Numbered from the stretch's first letter, positions 25,930-35,272 are shown. The stretch is DNA of 64,000 bases from Chryseobacterium sp. (GCF_008831505.1 NZ_CP044507.1:2604001-2668000); one strand, 5' to 3'. The notes: generated by a model from the letters alone, not told the origin. A program made the numbers and translations.

Positions 25930-26376
25930 ATGGAACTAAAATCGACATTTAATGATCCACGGGAACTACGATTAAATTCTCAGGCAAAAAAATTTTTAAG
26001 CGAGGCTGCCGGCTGGGCCCGATTCCTCTCGCTACTCGGTCTGGTACTGGTGGGCCTGCAGGCATTGGTTGTACTTTCGGCACTTTTGTTTGGTTCTTTT
26101 TCGGGTTTATCGATGGGACCATTTGAGGGGTCAGTAATCATGCTGATTTACGGATTGCTGGCCTTATTCTACTTTTTCCCGCTGTACTACCTCTTTCTCT
26201 TTTCAGGGCGGGCCAAACGTGCTGTCGCTTCAGATGATGAGATGGCACTTGAAGACTGTTTTGGCTATCTGAGGTCGCATTACAAGTTTATAGGAATTAT
26301 CGTTATAATGATGCTTGCGGTATATGTGCTCGCATTAGCTGGTGTGGCAGCCGGAAGTCTTGAAAGTATATTTTAA
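25930..26376 (+). CDS. DUF5362-like membrane protein
   Basis: 148 residues with three or four membrane segments (about 30-55, 68-90 and 115-140). LNSQAKKFLSEAAGWARFLS near the start and a DDEMALEDCFGYLRSHYKFI loop before the last helix match the pattern I associate with DUF5362 proteins of Bacteroidetes. Function unknown. It stands 28 bases from the convergent acetyltransferase. Confidence 0.7.
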   Translation: MELKSTFNDPRELRLNSQAKKFLSEAAGWARFLSLLGLVLVGLQALVVLSALLFGSFSGLSMGPFEGSVIMLIYGLLALFYFFPLYYLFLFSGRAKRAVASDDEMALEDCFGYLRSHYKFIGIIVIMMLAVYVLALAGVAAGSLESIF

Positions 26377-26404
26377 GCACGGCTCTGCCATTCCTCTTTC
26401 GTAA

Positions 26405-26908
26405 TCAGGTAGTAAAGAGTTCTTCAGGATCATTGGGGATAAACACTTTTTTCCTAAAGGTGAGTCCAAGCTTTTCAATCAGTTTTCTGGAAGCTAGATT
26501 TTCCTGAACTGTCAGTGCTGAAATTTCTTGCAGTCCGAAATCTCTGAATCCGGCATCAAGTATAACTTTGGCGGCTTCATAACCATAGCTCCGGCCATAA
26601 TACTGCGGGAGGAAAGCGAAACCAATGTCCACTACCGCTACGCCTTCCCTGTGATAAAGTCCGCAACTGCCTATTTTTTCTCCATTCTCCTTCAGGATTA
26701 CTGTATAATTGCCATAGCCTAATTTTTCAATTTGAGGAAAGGCTCTGTTTTTCAGATATTCCAAAGCATCTTCGGCCGTATTCAGGCTGCGGTCACCAAC
26801 GAACTGAAGGAATTCCTGGGTATTATAGAGCCTGTGCGTTAACTCCGCATCACCCGCATTTGTAAGCCGCAGCCGCAGCCGCTCCGTTTCATAGGTTTGG
26901 TAGTCCAT
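26405..26908 (-). CDS. GNAT family N-acetyltransferase (RimJ/RimL-like)
   Basis: 167 residues from ATG 26908 (an in-frame GTG lies two codons earlier). ETERLRLRL is the typical N-terminus, followed by GSCGLYHREGVAVVDIGFAF and the acetyl-CoA-binding motif QYYGRSYGYEAAKVILDAGF. NLASRKLIEKLGLTFRKKVF is the last GNAT element. It acetylates an amine, possibly a ribosomal protein N-terminus; the substrate is not evident. Confidence 0.9.
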   Translation of the reverse strand: MDYQTYETERLRLRLTNAGDAELTHRLYNTQEFLQFVGDRSLNTAEDALEYLKNRAFPQIEKLGYGNYTVILKENGEKIGSCGLYHREGVAVVDIGFAFLPQYYGRSYGYEAAKVILDAGFRDFGLQEISALTVQENLASRKLIEKLGLTFRKKVFIPNDPEELFTT

Positions 26909-26980
26909 GTTCACTAGATTTAACTAAATAATTACTGTTCAGTCTGTATGCTGAAGGAAAAATAATTATATCAAAGCTAC

Positions 26981-27012
26981 AAAAAAAGCTTCCCCGGTAG
27001 AGGAAGCCTTTT
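26981..27012 (-). terminator. intrinsic terminator of the first S46 peptidase gene
   Basis: On the minus strand AAGGCTTCC and GGAAGCTTT (one G-T pair), 8-base loop, then a run of seven T. It lies 22 bases after the stop at 27035. Confidence 0.85.
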
Positions 27013-27034
27013 ATCTGTGGTATTTGCTTTGAAC

Positions 27035-29215
27035 TTATCTTTTTTTCTTCGTAAGCTCGCTGCCTTTCACTGGTTTAGGATGTTCGTTGGTTACGAAAGT
27101 CATTTCATCCACCAACCTTTTGGACCCTGCATATTTATCAATAATCCACATCACGAACCGGATATCTACGTTGATGGTCTTTTGGGAATCCTTTTCAAAA
27201 ACAATATCGCCGGATAAAGCTTCAGAGTTACCGTCGAATGCGATTCCGATCAGGTTTCCTTCCGCATCAATAACCGGTGATCCTGAGTTTCCACCTGTGA
27301 TATCGTGATCTGTCAGGAAGTTTACCGGCAGGTAACCTGCAGCATCGGCATAGATTCCGTAATCACGCATGGCATGCATGTCCATCACTTTTTTAGGAAG
27401 GTCAAACTCTTCATCACCTTCCTTGTACTTGTTTACAAGCCCCTGCATATCGGTATAGAAATTATCGGTAATCCCGTCGTAGTTTCTGTCCGGTCTTTGT
27501 GGCAAACGGTCCACCTTACCGTAGGTAAGTCTCATTGTTCCGTTAGCATCCGGGTAAAATACCTTGGTTGGGAAAGCCTTTCTGTAGCCGTCCATAAGCA
27601 GTCTGTTGTTTTTGGCAAAATTGGCTTCCACTTTTGCAAAACGGGTTCCCAGGGCTCTCACATCAGTAATATAAGCATTGGAAAGTTTGTAAAGCGGATC
27701 TGCATCCAGCTTAAGGGCGTCCGGATTCAATATAAAAGTAACAGCAGAAGCTTTATTGGCAAAAACAGAAGAATGCGCCTGCAGAGAAAGTGTCTCGGAG
27801 GCCTGAGCCAGCAAAGTACGTGAGGCCACATCCTTATTCACCTTGTTTTGATACAGATTCACGAGTGAGTTCAGCATCTCACCTTCCAGCTCCGGATCAA
27901 AATCCGCATAAAGTTCATTAACCGCCTCTTCCAACTGAGGTTTCATCGCAATCCTGTTATTAATGTCCTGCGCTGCATAAACCTTGAAAAGTGAGCCCAG
28001 CTGGAACGGAATCGTAATATATTTGGCATTCATCTGCAGTATACCGCTGTACATTCTTTCCACATTTCTGTTGGCTATCTGGTCGTAATAAACCTGGATA
28101 TTGGGCAGTAGACCGCTGTACATGCTGTTGCTGGGTAAGGAAGCCCAATCTTGGAACTTTCTTTCCTCATTTTGCTTCTCGGCGATGGTTGAATTTTTTA
28201 TTACCGCATCAATGGTTCCCTGTCTGTTTTTCCAGTAGTTGGCCACATTAGCATACTGCGAAGCATAATCAAGCTGTGTAGCTTTATTGCTGTCCATATA
28301 CTTCTTCATTACCTTCATGGCAAGATTTGAGGCTTCTACCCAGGCCGGATAGTCGCTTCTGATCATTTTCTCAATACCAAAGGAAGTCAGATAACGGTTG
28401 GTTCTTCCCGGATAGCCAATAATCATTGAGAAATCACCCGGCTGAACTCCTTTAAGGGATACAGGAAGATGATGCTTAGGTTTCAGAGGCACGTTCTTCG
28501 GGTTGTACTCGGCAGGTGCGCCTTTAGCATCCGCATAAACTCTGAATACGGCAAAATCTGCCGTATGTCTTGGCCATTCCCAGTTATCAGTATCGCCTCC
28601 AAACTTACCCAGTGCGGAAGGTGGTGCGCCTACCAAACGAACGTCTTTATAATCCTGGTATACAAAATAGTAAAATTCATTGCCGTTAAAGAAATCCTTT
28701 ACTACAACCGTATATTTCCCGTTCTCGGAATTTTCCTGCTGTATTGCCTTGTACTCAGCATCGATAACTGCCTTGCGTTGCTCGGCAGTCATATCGTTAT
28801 TCAGTTTGGAATTGATTCTCTGTGTGGCGTCGTCCATACGGATAAGGAACCTTACATATAGGTCCTTAGCATTGAACTCATCGTTCTGGCGGTTTGCCCA
28901 GAATCCGTTTTTCAGGAAATCTTTTTCAGGAGTGGATGCAGCCGCAATCGCGTCATAGCCGCAGTGGTGGTTGGTAAAGATCAGACCCTGGTCGGAAACG
29001 ATTTCACCCGTACAGAAGCCTCCAAAACTTACGATGGCATCTTTTAAAGATGAATTGTTAACGGAGTAGATTTCTTCCGGAGTCAGTTTTAAACCCTGCC
29101 TCTGCATGTCTACACCATTGAGTCTTTTAATAAGCATCATCAGCCACATTCCCTCATCGGCCTTCAGTTGCACAAAACTCAGAAGAAATGTAAACAGTAA
29201 AAATATTCTTTTCAT
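27035..29215 (-). CDS. S46 family peptidase, DPP7-like (first paralogue)
   Basis: 726 residues with a cleavable signal (MKRIFLLFTFLLSFVQLKA). The chymotrypsin-like S46 triad is present: His84 in TNHHCGYD, Asp in GDTDNWEWPRH (208/210) and Ser644 in TGGNSGSP. The residue 18 positions after the Ser is Gly662; in characterised enzymes Gly here gives DPP7-type preference for hydrophobic P1 residues and Arg gives DPP11-type acidic preference. It removes dipeptides from peptide N-termini in the periplasm, feeding amino-acid catabolism. A close paralogue follows at 30356 with an AT-rich gene between. The C-terminus has a Lys-rich tail. Confidence 0.95.
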   Translation of the reverse strand: MKRIFLLFTFLLSFVQLKADEGMWLMMLIKRLNGVDMQRQGLKLTPEEIYSVNNSSLKDAIVSFGGFCTGEIVSDQGLIFTNHHCGYDAIAAASTPEKDFLKNGFWANRQNDEFNAKDLYVRFLIRMDDATQRINSKLNNDMTAEQRKAVIDAEYKAIQQENSENGKYTVVVKDFFNGNEFYYFVYQDYKDVRLVGAPPSALGKFGGDTDNWEWPRHTADFAVFRVYADAKGAPAEYNPKNVPLKPKHHLPVSLKGVQPGDFSMIIGYPGRTNRYLTSFGIEKMIRSDYPAWVEASNLAMKVMKKYMDSNKATQLDYASQYANVANYWKNRQGTIDAVIKNSTIAEKQNEERKFQDWASLPSNSMYSGLLPNIQVYYDQIANRNVERMYSGILQMNAKYITIPFQLGSLFKVYAAQDINNRIAMKPQLEEAVNELYADFDPELEGEMLNSLVNLYQNKVNKDVASRTLLAQASETLSLQAHSSVFANKASAVTFILNPDALKLDADPLYKLSNAYITDVRALGTRFAKVEANFAKNNRLLMDGYRKAFPTKVFYPDANGTMRLTYGKVDRLPQRPDRNYDGITDNFYTDMQGLVNKYKEGDEEFDLPKKVMDMHAMRDYGIYADAAGYLPVNFLTDHDITGGNSGSPVIDAEGNLIGIAFDGNSEALSGDIVFEKDSQKTINVDIRFVMWIIDKYAGSKRLVDEMTFVTNEHPKPVKGSELTKKKR

Positions 29216-29300
29216 TTTTAGATTTATTTAGCGTCGCTAATGTAGTAAAATTTTGAAAATTTTAAGGTTTGGATTGGGATTAAAGCAGTTATAAATAAAT

Positions 29301-29325
29301 AAACCGCCGAAATAATCAGCGGTTT
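29301..29325 (-). terminator. possible terminator overlapping the stop of the AT-rich gene
   Basis: AAACCGC and GCGGTTT with an 11-base loop, then TATTTATTTAT on the minus strand. The stem includes the stop codon of the 329-residue protein. The T run is interrupted, so efficiency is uncertain. Confidence 0.5.
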
Positions 29326-30313
29326 AGTCAGCTTTTGTTGTGCGGCATTCTTTCCATAATCTAATTAAGTCTTCTGCATATCTTCCCATAATAGGAACTG
29401 CTTTTTCTTTCTTTACTTCATAATACTTTTTTGGAAACTGCTGTTCACTATATCCCTTTTGTTGCTGATCCGTAAGACCTTTCTGACGCTGTATTTCAAA
29501 ATAGACCGATTTATCAAAATTAATTTTCTCAGGTTCTATAGTATTACATTTCCAATCTTTGTAATAAAGTTCATCATGAGGTTTAACCGGGCTTGCCCAC
29601 CGTCCATTTTTAGTTTTATAAACAGGGAAGAATTGATATTTTAAATGGATTAACTCATTACAAAATTCGCCAACAAAAATTAAGACAGTTTCATAGTTCT
29701 GAAATTGATATTCGTAAGTACTGTTATGATCATATGCAGTAAAAACTATATTCGAATCCGGATAGTAGTCAGAATATTGCTGTATAATTTTATATTCGGC
29801 TCTATAAGCGCTATCCCAAATATTTTCACAATAAGTAGAGGTGTCAATGTGAGATACATTTAACTTCTTCCCAACAAAAATGTATAGTTTGTCTGGTTGT
29901 TTATGTTCACATTGCTTAAGTTTTTTACAAGGTGCTGGCTTTAGAAAAACCTCTGTTTTTTTAGCAATAATATCTCCTACTTTATATTTTTGGGTGGCGA
30001 ATTTGAATCTCCTAAAATATAAGGTGTCCGTTAATTTTGCATTAATGGTATAGTTTCCACCTGAATCTGGAATTGTGTGAAAATCTTTATTGTTAACCAA
30101 CGCGTCAAACTCACTCTGATATTTTTTTGCAAATCCTTCATCCCTTGAGGCTTTTTCACGGAATTTTTGTAAAGTATCGTTTACAACAATTGAGATGAAA
30201 TTGTTAATTGAATCTTTTGCAATTCCCCAAACTGTAACGGTCTGTTGGGCTTCGCTAAAAATTGAAACAAATATACTAAGAGCTAAAATTGTTTTACAAA
30301 ATATAGTTTTCAT
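29324..30313 (-). CDS. AT-rich secreted protein of unknown function
   Basis: 329 residues with a signal peptide (KTILALSIFVSIFSEAQ). Residues about 25-125 (TVTVWGIAKDSINN, GNYTINAKLTDTLYFRRFKF, KYKVGDI) look like a degenerate CarboxypepD_reg-like beta-sandwich. The rest is rich in Tyr, Lys and Gln with several cysteines (PAPCKKLKQCEHK, TYCENIWDS, GEFCNELI, DWKCNTI) that could form disulfides. Three hand-counted 60-base lines give 27-35 percent GC, against 45 percent for a line of the adjacent peptidase gene, suggesting acquisition. It sits between two S46 paralogues on the same strand. I recognise no catalytic motif. Confidence 0.7.
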   Translation of the reverse strand: MKTIFCKTILALSIFVSIFSEAQQTVTVWGIAKDSINNFISIVVNDTLQKFREKASRDEGFAKKYQSEFDALVNNKDFHTIPDSGGNYTINAKLTDTLYFRRFKFATQKYKVGDIIAKKTEVFLKPAPCKKLKQCEHKQPDKLYIFVGKKLNVSHIDTSTYCENIWDSAYRAEYKIIQQYSDYYPDSNIVFTAYDHNSTYEYQFQNYETVLIFVGEFCNELIHLKYQFFPVYKTKNGRWASPVKPHDELYYKDWKCNTIEPEKINFDKSVYFEIQRQKGLTDQQQKGYSEQQFPKKYYEVKKEKAVPIMGRYAEDLIRLWKECRTTKAD

Positions 30314-30320
30314 TATACAA

Positions 30321-30343
30321 AAACCCCACTATACTTAGTGGGG
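30321..30343 (-). terminator. intrinsic terminator of the second S46 peptidase gene
   Basis: On the minus strand CCCCACT, 6-base loop, AGTGGGG followed by TTT. It lies 12 bases after the stop at 30356 and just before the AT-rich gene. Confidence 0.85.
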
Positions 30344-30355
30344 CATTAATTCTAA

Positions 30356-32491
30356 TTACTTTACAATTGTCATTTCGTCTAACAGGTGACCGGCGCCATA
30401 AAGCTTGTCGATAACCCACAGAACAAAACGTGAATCTACGTTAATTGTTTTCTGCCAGTCCTCTTCGAATACGATGTCTCCGGAAAGAGCTTCAGAGTTA
30501 CCGTCGAATGCAAGACCGATAAGTTCGCCGTTGCCATTCATGATTGGGGAACCGGAGTTTCCACCGGTAATGTCATTATCAGACAGGAAATTCACGGGAA
30601 GGTAACCTGCAGGATCAGCATACTGACCATAATCTCTTTTGGCAGCCATATCAAGCAGTTCTTGAGGCAGGTCAAATTCTTCATCACCTTTCTTATACTT
30701 CTTCACCATACCGTCCAGGTCTGTATAGAAGTTATTGGTAACGCCGTTATAATCTCTGTCATCGCGTACCGGCAGGGTGGCCACTTTTCCGAAAGTTATT
30801 CTCATTGTTGAGTTGGCATCGGGGTAGAATTCCTGCTTAGGATGTGACTTACGAAGACCATCGAAGAAGAGACGGTTGCTGTCGCTGAATTTATCGTCAT
30901 AAGAAGTATAGCGTTCTGCAGTGGCCCGGGAATCGGCAGTATAGCCGTTGGCAATTTTCAGAAGTGCATCGCTGTTCAGCTTTTCGGCATCCGGATTATT
31001 AAGGAAAGCCATTGCTGAAGCTTTGGTGGCAAAAATGGAGTTTTTAGCAACCTCATCCAAAAGCTCAGGATTAATGGTTTGAAGGGACGGAGCTCCAGCT
31101 TCATTTCTGACCTTAGCACGGTACAGTGACACCATTTCTTTAAGCATTTCCTGTTCCAGAGCAGGATTGAATTTTTCATAATTGGCGTTGATGCGGTCTG
31201 CAATGGCTTTCTTCATCTCCGCTTTTTTCCCAGCATCTGTTTCAGCTATATAATTTTTGAACATAGAACCGAAACCTGTAGCGAAGGACAGATATTTTGC
31301 GTTTCTGGTCATCTGTGCAGCGTAATTACGCTCAATTCCTCTGGCAGAAGTCTTGCGGTAATAATCCTGCATATCGGCGAGCACATTTCCGTAAAGATCC
31401 TTATTCTCAGATCTGTTAGCCCACGCCTGGAAAACCTCTTCAACTTTACGTTTGTCTTCAATCGTTCCGTTTTTGTTTACAGATTCGATGGTACCACCTC
31501 TGTTTTTCCAGTAGTTTGCTACAGAAGCATACTGTGAAGCATAGTTAAGTTTCGTAGCCTGGTCGCGGTCCATGTACTTCTTCATGACATCCATGGCCAC
31601 TTTGGATGCATCTACCCAACCCGGATAATCTTTATTCACCAGCTGGTCAATACCGTATGAAGTCATAAAACGGTTGGTACGGCCAGGGTAACCTACGATC
31701 ATTGTCATATCGCCCGGTTTAATGGGCTTTATGGAAACAGGAAGGTGGTGTTTAGGCTTAAACGGAATGTTGTATGGAGAATATTCCGCAGGGTTTCCGT
31801 TTACATCAGTATATACTCTGAAAACGGAGAAATCGCCGGTATGTCTAGGCCACTCCCAGTTGTCAGTATCGCCGCCGAATTTTCCGATGGAGTTAGGTGG
31901 GGTTCCTACCAGACGAACGTCCTTGAAATCCTGATACACAAAATAGTAGAACTCATTCCCGTTATAGAAATCCTTTACACTTACTACATATTTACCGTTT
32001 TCAGAATTCTCGGCCTGTATTTTTTTGTATTCTGCATCAATGATGTCCCTTCTTTCCTTCGCCGACATTTGGTTGTTAAGCAGCGCATTGATTCGGCTGG
32101 TCACATCGTCCATGCGAACCAGGAAACGAACAGAAAGTCCTTTGGCAGGAAGTTCCTCACTTTTCTTCATTGCCCAGAAACCATTGGTCAGGTGATCCTT
32201 TTCAGGAGTGGACAGTGCTGCAATCTGACCGTAACCACAGTGATGGTTGGTAAACACCAGACCTTCTCTGGAAACAATCTCAGCCGTACATCCGCCACCA
32301 AACTGAACGATGGCATCTTTCAGGCTGGCCTGATTTACGGAATAGATTTCTTCTGCAGTAAGTTTAAGTCCTTTTTTCTGCAAATCCTGTCCGTTCAGCC
32401 TTTTGATCAGCATCATCAGCCACATACCTTCATCAGCACGCATCTGTACGAAGCTCAGCATGAAGGTTAACAATAAAAATATTCTTTTCAT
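30356..32491 (-). CDS. S46 family peptidase, DPP7-like (second paralogue)
   Basis: 711 residues. The signal peptide (MKRIFLLLTFMLSFVQMRA) and the following DEGMWLMMLIKRLNG are almost the same as in the first paralogue, indicating a tandem duplication. Triad: His84 in TNHHCGY, Asp in GDTDNWEWPRH, Ser646 in TGGNSGSP; Gly664 at +18 again points to a DPP7-like hydrophobic P1 preference. Periplasmic dipeptidyl-peptidase supplying dipeptides for uptake. It has its own terminator. What separates its substrate range from the first copy cannot be told from the S1 residue, so other subsites must differ if they are not redundant. Confidence 0.95.
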   Translation of the reverse strand: MKRIFLLLTFMLSFVQMRADEGMWLMMLIKRLNGQDLQKKGLKLTAEEIYSVNQASLKDAIVQFGGGCTAEIVSREGLVFTNHHCGYGQIAALSTPEKDHLTNGFWAMKKSEELPAKGLSVRFLVRMDDVTSRINALLNNQMSAKERRDIIDAEYKKIQAENSENGKYVVSVKDFYNGNEFYYFVYQDFKDVRLVGTPPNSIGKFGGDTDNWEWPRHTGDFSVFRVYTDVNGNPAEYSPYNIPFKPKHHLPVSIKPIKPGDMTMIVGYPGRTNRFMTSYGIDQLVNKDYPGWVDASKVAMDVMKKYMDRDQATKLNYASQYASVANYWKNRGGTIESVNKNGTIEDKRKVEEVFQAWANRSENKDLYGNVLADMQDYYRKTSARGIERNYAAQMTRNAKYLSFATGFGSMFKNYIAETDAGKKAEMKKAIADRINANYEKFNPALEQEMLKEMVSLYRAKVRNEAGAPSLQTINPELLDEVAKNSIFATKASAMAFLNNPDAEKLNSDALLKIANGYTADSRATAERYTSYDDKFSDSNRLFFDGLRKSHPKQEFYPDANSTMRITFGKVATLPVRDDRDYNGVTNNFYTDLDGMVKKYKKGDEEFDLPQELLDMAAKRDYGQYADPAGYLPVNFLSDNDITGGNSGSPIMNGNGELIGLAFDGNSEALSGDIVFEEDWQKTINVDSRFVLWVIDKLYGAGHLLDEMTIVK

Positions 32492-32604
32492 TTTTAAAAA
32501 TTATTTTAAGGCTGCTAATTTAATGCTTTTATTATAAACGCCTGCCCGATGGTACGAAAATGGCACGTTTCCGGAGAATAATCAGCATCTTTTTAAGAAA
32601 AACC

Positions 32605-32874
32605 ATGGAAATTAATCCTGAAATCATCGGCTTTATAGCCGGCGGACTTTCCTCCGCTCTGTTTATTCCACAAATCATCAAGATACTTAGGGAAAAATCG
32701 GCCGAAGAAATTTCCCTCCTCACCTGCATCATAGGTATTGTAAGCTCTGCGCTTTGGCTTTGGTACGGAATCCTGCAGGACCATATTTCCATGATGGTTA
32801 CCAACAGCATCGCGGTAGCTGCCACTGCGGTTCTCGTGGTCCTCAGGCTGATTTATAACGGCGAAAAAAACTAA
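32605..32874 (+). CDS. SemiSWEET-type sugar transporter
   Basis: 89 residues from ATG 32605, the normal SemiSWEET size; an ATG at 32560 would add 15 basic residues and is less likely. Three membrane helices form one PQ-loop repeat: IIGFIAGGLSSALFIPQIIK with the Pro-Gln of the PQ motif, then EEISLLTCIIGIVSSALWLW and VTNSIAVAATAVLVVLRLIY. SemiSWEETs dimerise to make a sugar channel. The stop codon lies at the start of the hflX -7 box. Confidence 0.88.
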   Translation: MEINPEIIGFIAGGLSSALFIPQIIKILREKSAEEISLLTCIIGIVSSALWLWYGILQDHISMMVTNSIAVAATAVLVVLRLIYNGEKN

Positions 32875-32879
32875 ATTTG
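32872..32879 (+). promoter_or_regulatory. -7 element (TAAATTTG) for hflX
   Basis: Matches TAnnTTTG. The first three bases are the TAA stop of the SemiSWEET gene. It lies 27 bases before the hflX ATG. Confidence 0.5.
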
Positions 32880-32906
32880 TAATTCTACATTAATAAAGTA
32901 AACTAT

Positions 32907-34127
32907 ATGCTGGAAAATAAAGAACATTTGTACGAAAATGCAGTGCTGGTAGGCGTCATAACCCAACAGCAGGAAGAAGACAAGCTGATTGAATACATGG
33001 ATGAACTGGAATTTCTGGCTCATACCGCCGGTGCTACGGTTGTGAAGCGTTTTACCCAGAAACTTACCCAGCCTGACTCCAAAACATTCATAGGCAGTGG
33101 GAAGGCTCAGGAAGTCCGCGACTATGTAAAGGAGCATGGGATTGGTACCGTAATCTTTGATGATGAACTTTCTCCCTCGCAACTTAAAAACCTGGAAAGG
33201 GAAATCGAAGTAAAAATTCTGGACCGCACCAACTTGATCCTGGACATTTTTGCGCAGCGCGCGCAGACCTCCTATGCCCGGACACAGGTCGAACTAGCAC
33301 AATATCAATACCTTTTGCCTCGCCTGACCCGTATGTGGACCCACCTGGAAAGGCAGAAAGGGGGAATTGGGATGCGCGGACCCGGGGAAACGGAAATTGA
33401 GACGGACAGAAGGATCATCAGAGACCGGATCTCGCTGCTTAAAGAAAAATTAAAGACCATAGACAGACAGATGTCCACCCAGCGTAATAACCGTGGCAAA
33501 GTGGTGAGGGCTGCACTGGTGGGCTACACTAACGTGGGGAAATCCACACTGATGAATGCCCTTTCGAAATCAGATGTTTTTGCAGAAAACAAGCTTTTTG
33601 CCACCCTGGATACGACTGTACGGAAAGTGGTTATAGGTAATCTGCCTTTCCTGCTTACGGATACGGTTGGTTTTATCCGCAAATTACCCACACAGTTGGT
33701 TGAGAGTTTCAAATCCACACTGGATGAAGTTCGGGAAGCGGACCTGCTCATTCATGTAGTCGATATTTCACATGAGAGTTTTGAGGATCATATCGCCTCA
33801 GTAAACCAAATCCTTATGGAAATCAATGCCCATCAGAAACCGATGATCATGGTTTTCAATAAGATTGATGACTTCAGCTATGAAAAAAAGGAGGAGGATG
33901 ACCTGACACCTGAATCCAGAAAAAACATCTCCCTTGCGGAATGGGAAAAGACGTGGATGTCCAAATCGAAGTATCCGACCGTGTTTATATCCGCACTTAC
34001 CAAAGAGAATTTTGAGGAAATGAAAAAGATGATTTATGACGAAGTGCTGAAAATTCATATCTCGCGTTTCCCGTATAATGATTTCCTTTTCGAATATTTT
34101 GAAGATGAAACCGATCCTAATAACTAA
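32907..34127 (+). CDS. hflX: GTPase HflX
   Basis: 406 residues. The N-terminal HflX domain has FIGSGKAQEVRDYV and FDDELSPSQLKNLE, followed by a linker with RGPGETEIETDRR. The G domain has G1 GYTNVGKST, G3 DTVGFIRKLP, and G4 FNKID. HflX splits stalled or stress-hibernating ribosomes by binding the 50S subunit. It is followed after 15 bases by AlkD and may be co-transcribed. Confidence 0.96.
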   Translation: MLENKEHLYENAVLVGVITQQQEEDKLIEYMDELEFLAHTAGATVVKRFTQKLTQPDSKTFIGSGKAQEVRDYVKEHGIGTVIFDDELSPSQLKNLEREIEVKILDRTNLILDIFAQRAQTSYARTQVELAQYQYLLPRLTRMWTHLERQKGGIGMRGPGETEIETDRRIIRDRISLLKEKLKTIDRQMSTQRNNRGKVVRAALVGYTNVGKSTLMNALSKSDVFAENKLFATLDTTVRKVVIGNLPFLLTDTVGFIRKLPTQLVESFKSTLDEVREADLLIHVVDISHESFEDHIASVNQILMEINAHQKPMIMVFNKIDDFSYEKKEEDDLTPESRKNISLAEWEKTWMSKSKYPTVFISALTKENFEEMKKMIYDEVLKIHISRFPYNDFLFEYFEDETDPNN

Positions 34128-34142
34128 GTATCCGTTATTCTT

Positions 34143-34859
34143 GTGAGTGCTGCAGATGAAATAAAAATGGCGCTGGCAGACCTTGCCCTTCCTGAAAAGG
34201 CAGCATTCTTCCCGCGCTTCTTTAAAGCCGGAAAAGGAGAATATGCTGAGGGCGATCAGTTTATAGGCGTAACCGTGCCCGACCAGCGAAAAGTTGCAAA
34301 AGAATTCCGGGATAAGATATCCGTAGAGGAACTGTCTGAAGTTTTAAGTTCGGAAATCCACGAACACCGTCACTGCGCCCTGTTGATTTTGGTCGCAAAA
34401 TTTGAAAAGTCAAAAGACAGTAGTGAAAAAGAGGCGATGGTCAGCTTTTATCTTCAGCACAGGAAACATATCAACAACTGGGATCTGGTAGACAATTCAT
34501 GCTATAAAATCCTGGGCCGGCACTGCTTCGATAAAGAAGATCACCGTATTCTTGAAGACCTTGCCACGGAAGAGGACCTATGGAGCAAGCGCATGGCAGT
34601 AGTTTCAACCATGCACTACGTTAAACGGGGTGAATTTGACCTTATGAAGAAGTTAGTTCTGAAAAACCTTAACCATCCGCACGATTTAATACATAAGGCA
34701 AACGGCTGGCTGCTGCGGGAAATGGGTGGTAAGAATGAAGCTGAATTGCTGGACTTCCTGAAGAAGCATTATAGAAAAATGCCCCGGACTACACTGCGAT
34801 ATGCGATTGAGAAGTTGGATGAGAGCATCAGGCAGGATTTTCTTAAAGGCCGGATATGA
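34143..34859 (+). CDS. DNA alkylation repair protein, AlkD family
   Basis: 238 residues from a GTG at 34143. HEAT-like helical repeats are visible, with GVTVPDQRKVAKEFRD near the start, IHEHRHCALLILVAKF, INNWDLVDNSCYKILGRH (the conserved WDLVD motif with the Asp used in base excision) and MAVVSTMHYVKRGEF. AlkD glycosylases remove bulky or cationic alkylated bases without flipping them. The stop overlaps the next start by 4 bases (ATGA). Confidence 0.93.
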   Translation: MSAADEIKMALADLALPEKAAFFPRFFKAGKGEYAEGDQFIGVTVPDQRKVAKEFRDKISVEELSEVLSSEIHEHRHCALLILVAKFEKSKDSSEKEAMVSFYLQHRKHINNWDLVDNSCYKILGRHCFDKEDHRILEDLATEEDLWSKRMAVVSTMHYVKRGEFDLMKKLVLKNLNHPHDLIHKANGWLLREMGGKNEAELLDFLKKHYRKMPRTTLRYAIEKLDESIRQDFLKGRI

Positions 34860-35206
34860 TGGAAGACCTGTATTGGCTGAGAAGTTCGGTTCACTATTTC
34901 CTGCATTTCGTATTCCCATTTTTTCTGGCCATCACCTTTTTTAAGCCCTTTTGGCGCAAGGCCTACTTAATAATGATTGCCACCATGCTGGTAGACTTGG
35001 ATCATCTGCTGGCTAATCCCGTTTTTGATCCTGACCGGAGCAGTGTGGGTTTTCATATTTTACATTCCTACCCTATGGTCGCGGTTTATTTTTTGGGCGT
35101 TGTTTTCCTTAAAGGAGTTTACCGTGTTTTTGCAGTCGGTCTCCTGTTTCATATGTTTACGGATTTTCAGGATTATCACCTTTGGAAGTTAATACAGGAT
35201 TTTTGA
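34856..35206 (+). CDS. DUF6122 family membrane protein
   Basis: 116 residues with three or four hydrophobic segments. LRSSVHYFLHFVFPFFLA is the N-terminal helix. ATMLVDLDHLLANPVFDP carries an Asp-x-Asp-His pattern, with FHILHSYP and LFHMFTDFQDYHLW further on. The repeated His/Asp residues suggest metal binding, as in DUF6122 and related metal-dependent membrane hydrolases. Function unknown. It overlaps the AlkD gene by 4 bases. Confidence 0.75.
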   Translation: MMEDLYWLRSSVHYFLHFVFPFFLAITFFKPFWRKAYLIMIATMLVDLDHLLANPVFDPDRSSVGFHILHSYPMVAVYFLGVVFLKGVYRVFAVGLLFHMFTDFQDYHLWKLIQDF

Positions 35207-35272
35207 TTTGTTTTATCTAAAATATTTTGAAATAAAATAGATATTTTGTATAATTGTGAAAATCGTGACTTT

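Noticed and set aside
27305-27823. Plus-strand frame of 172 codons opposite the first S46 gene
   Set aside because: Inside the complete peptidase gene, with no domain or start signals.
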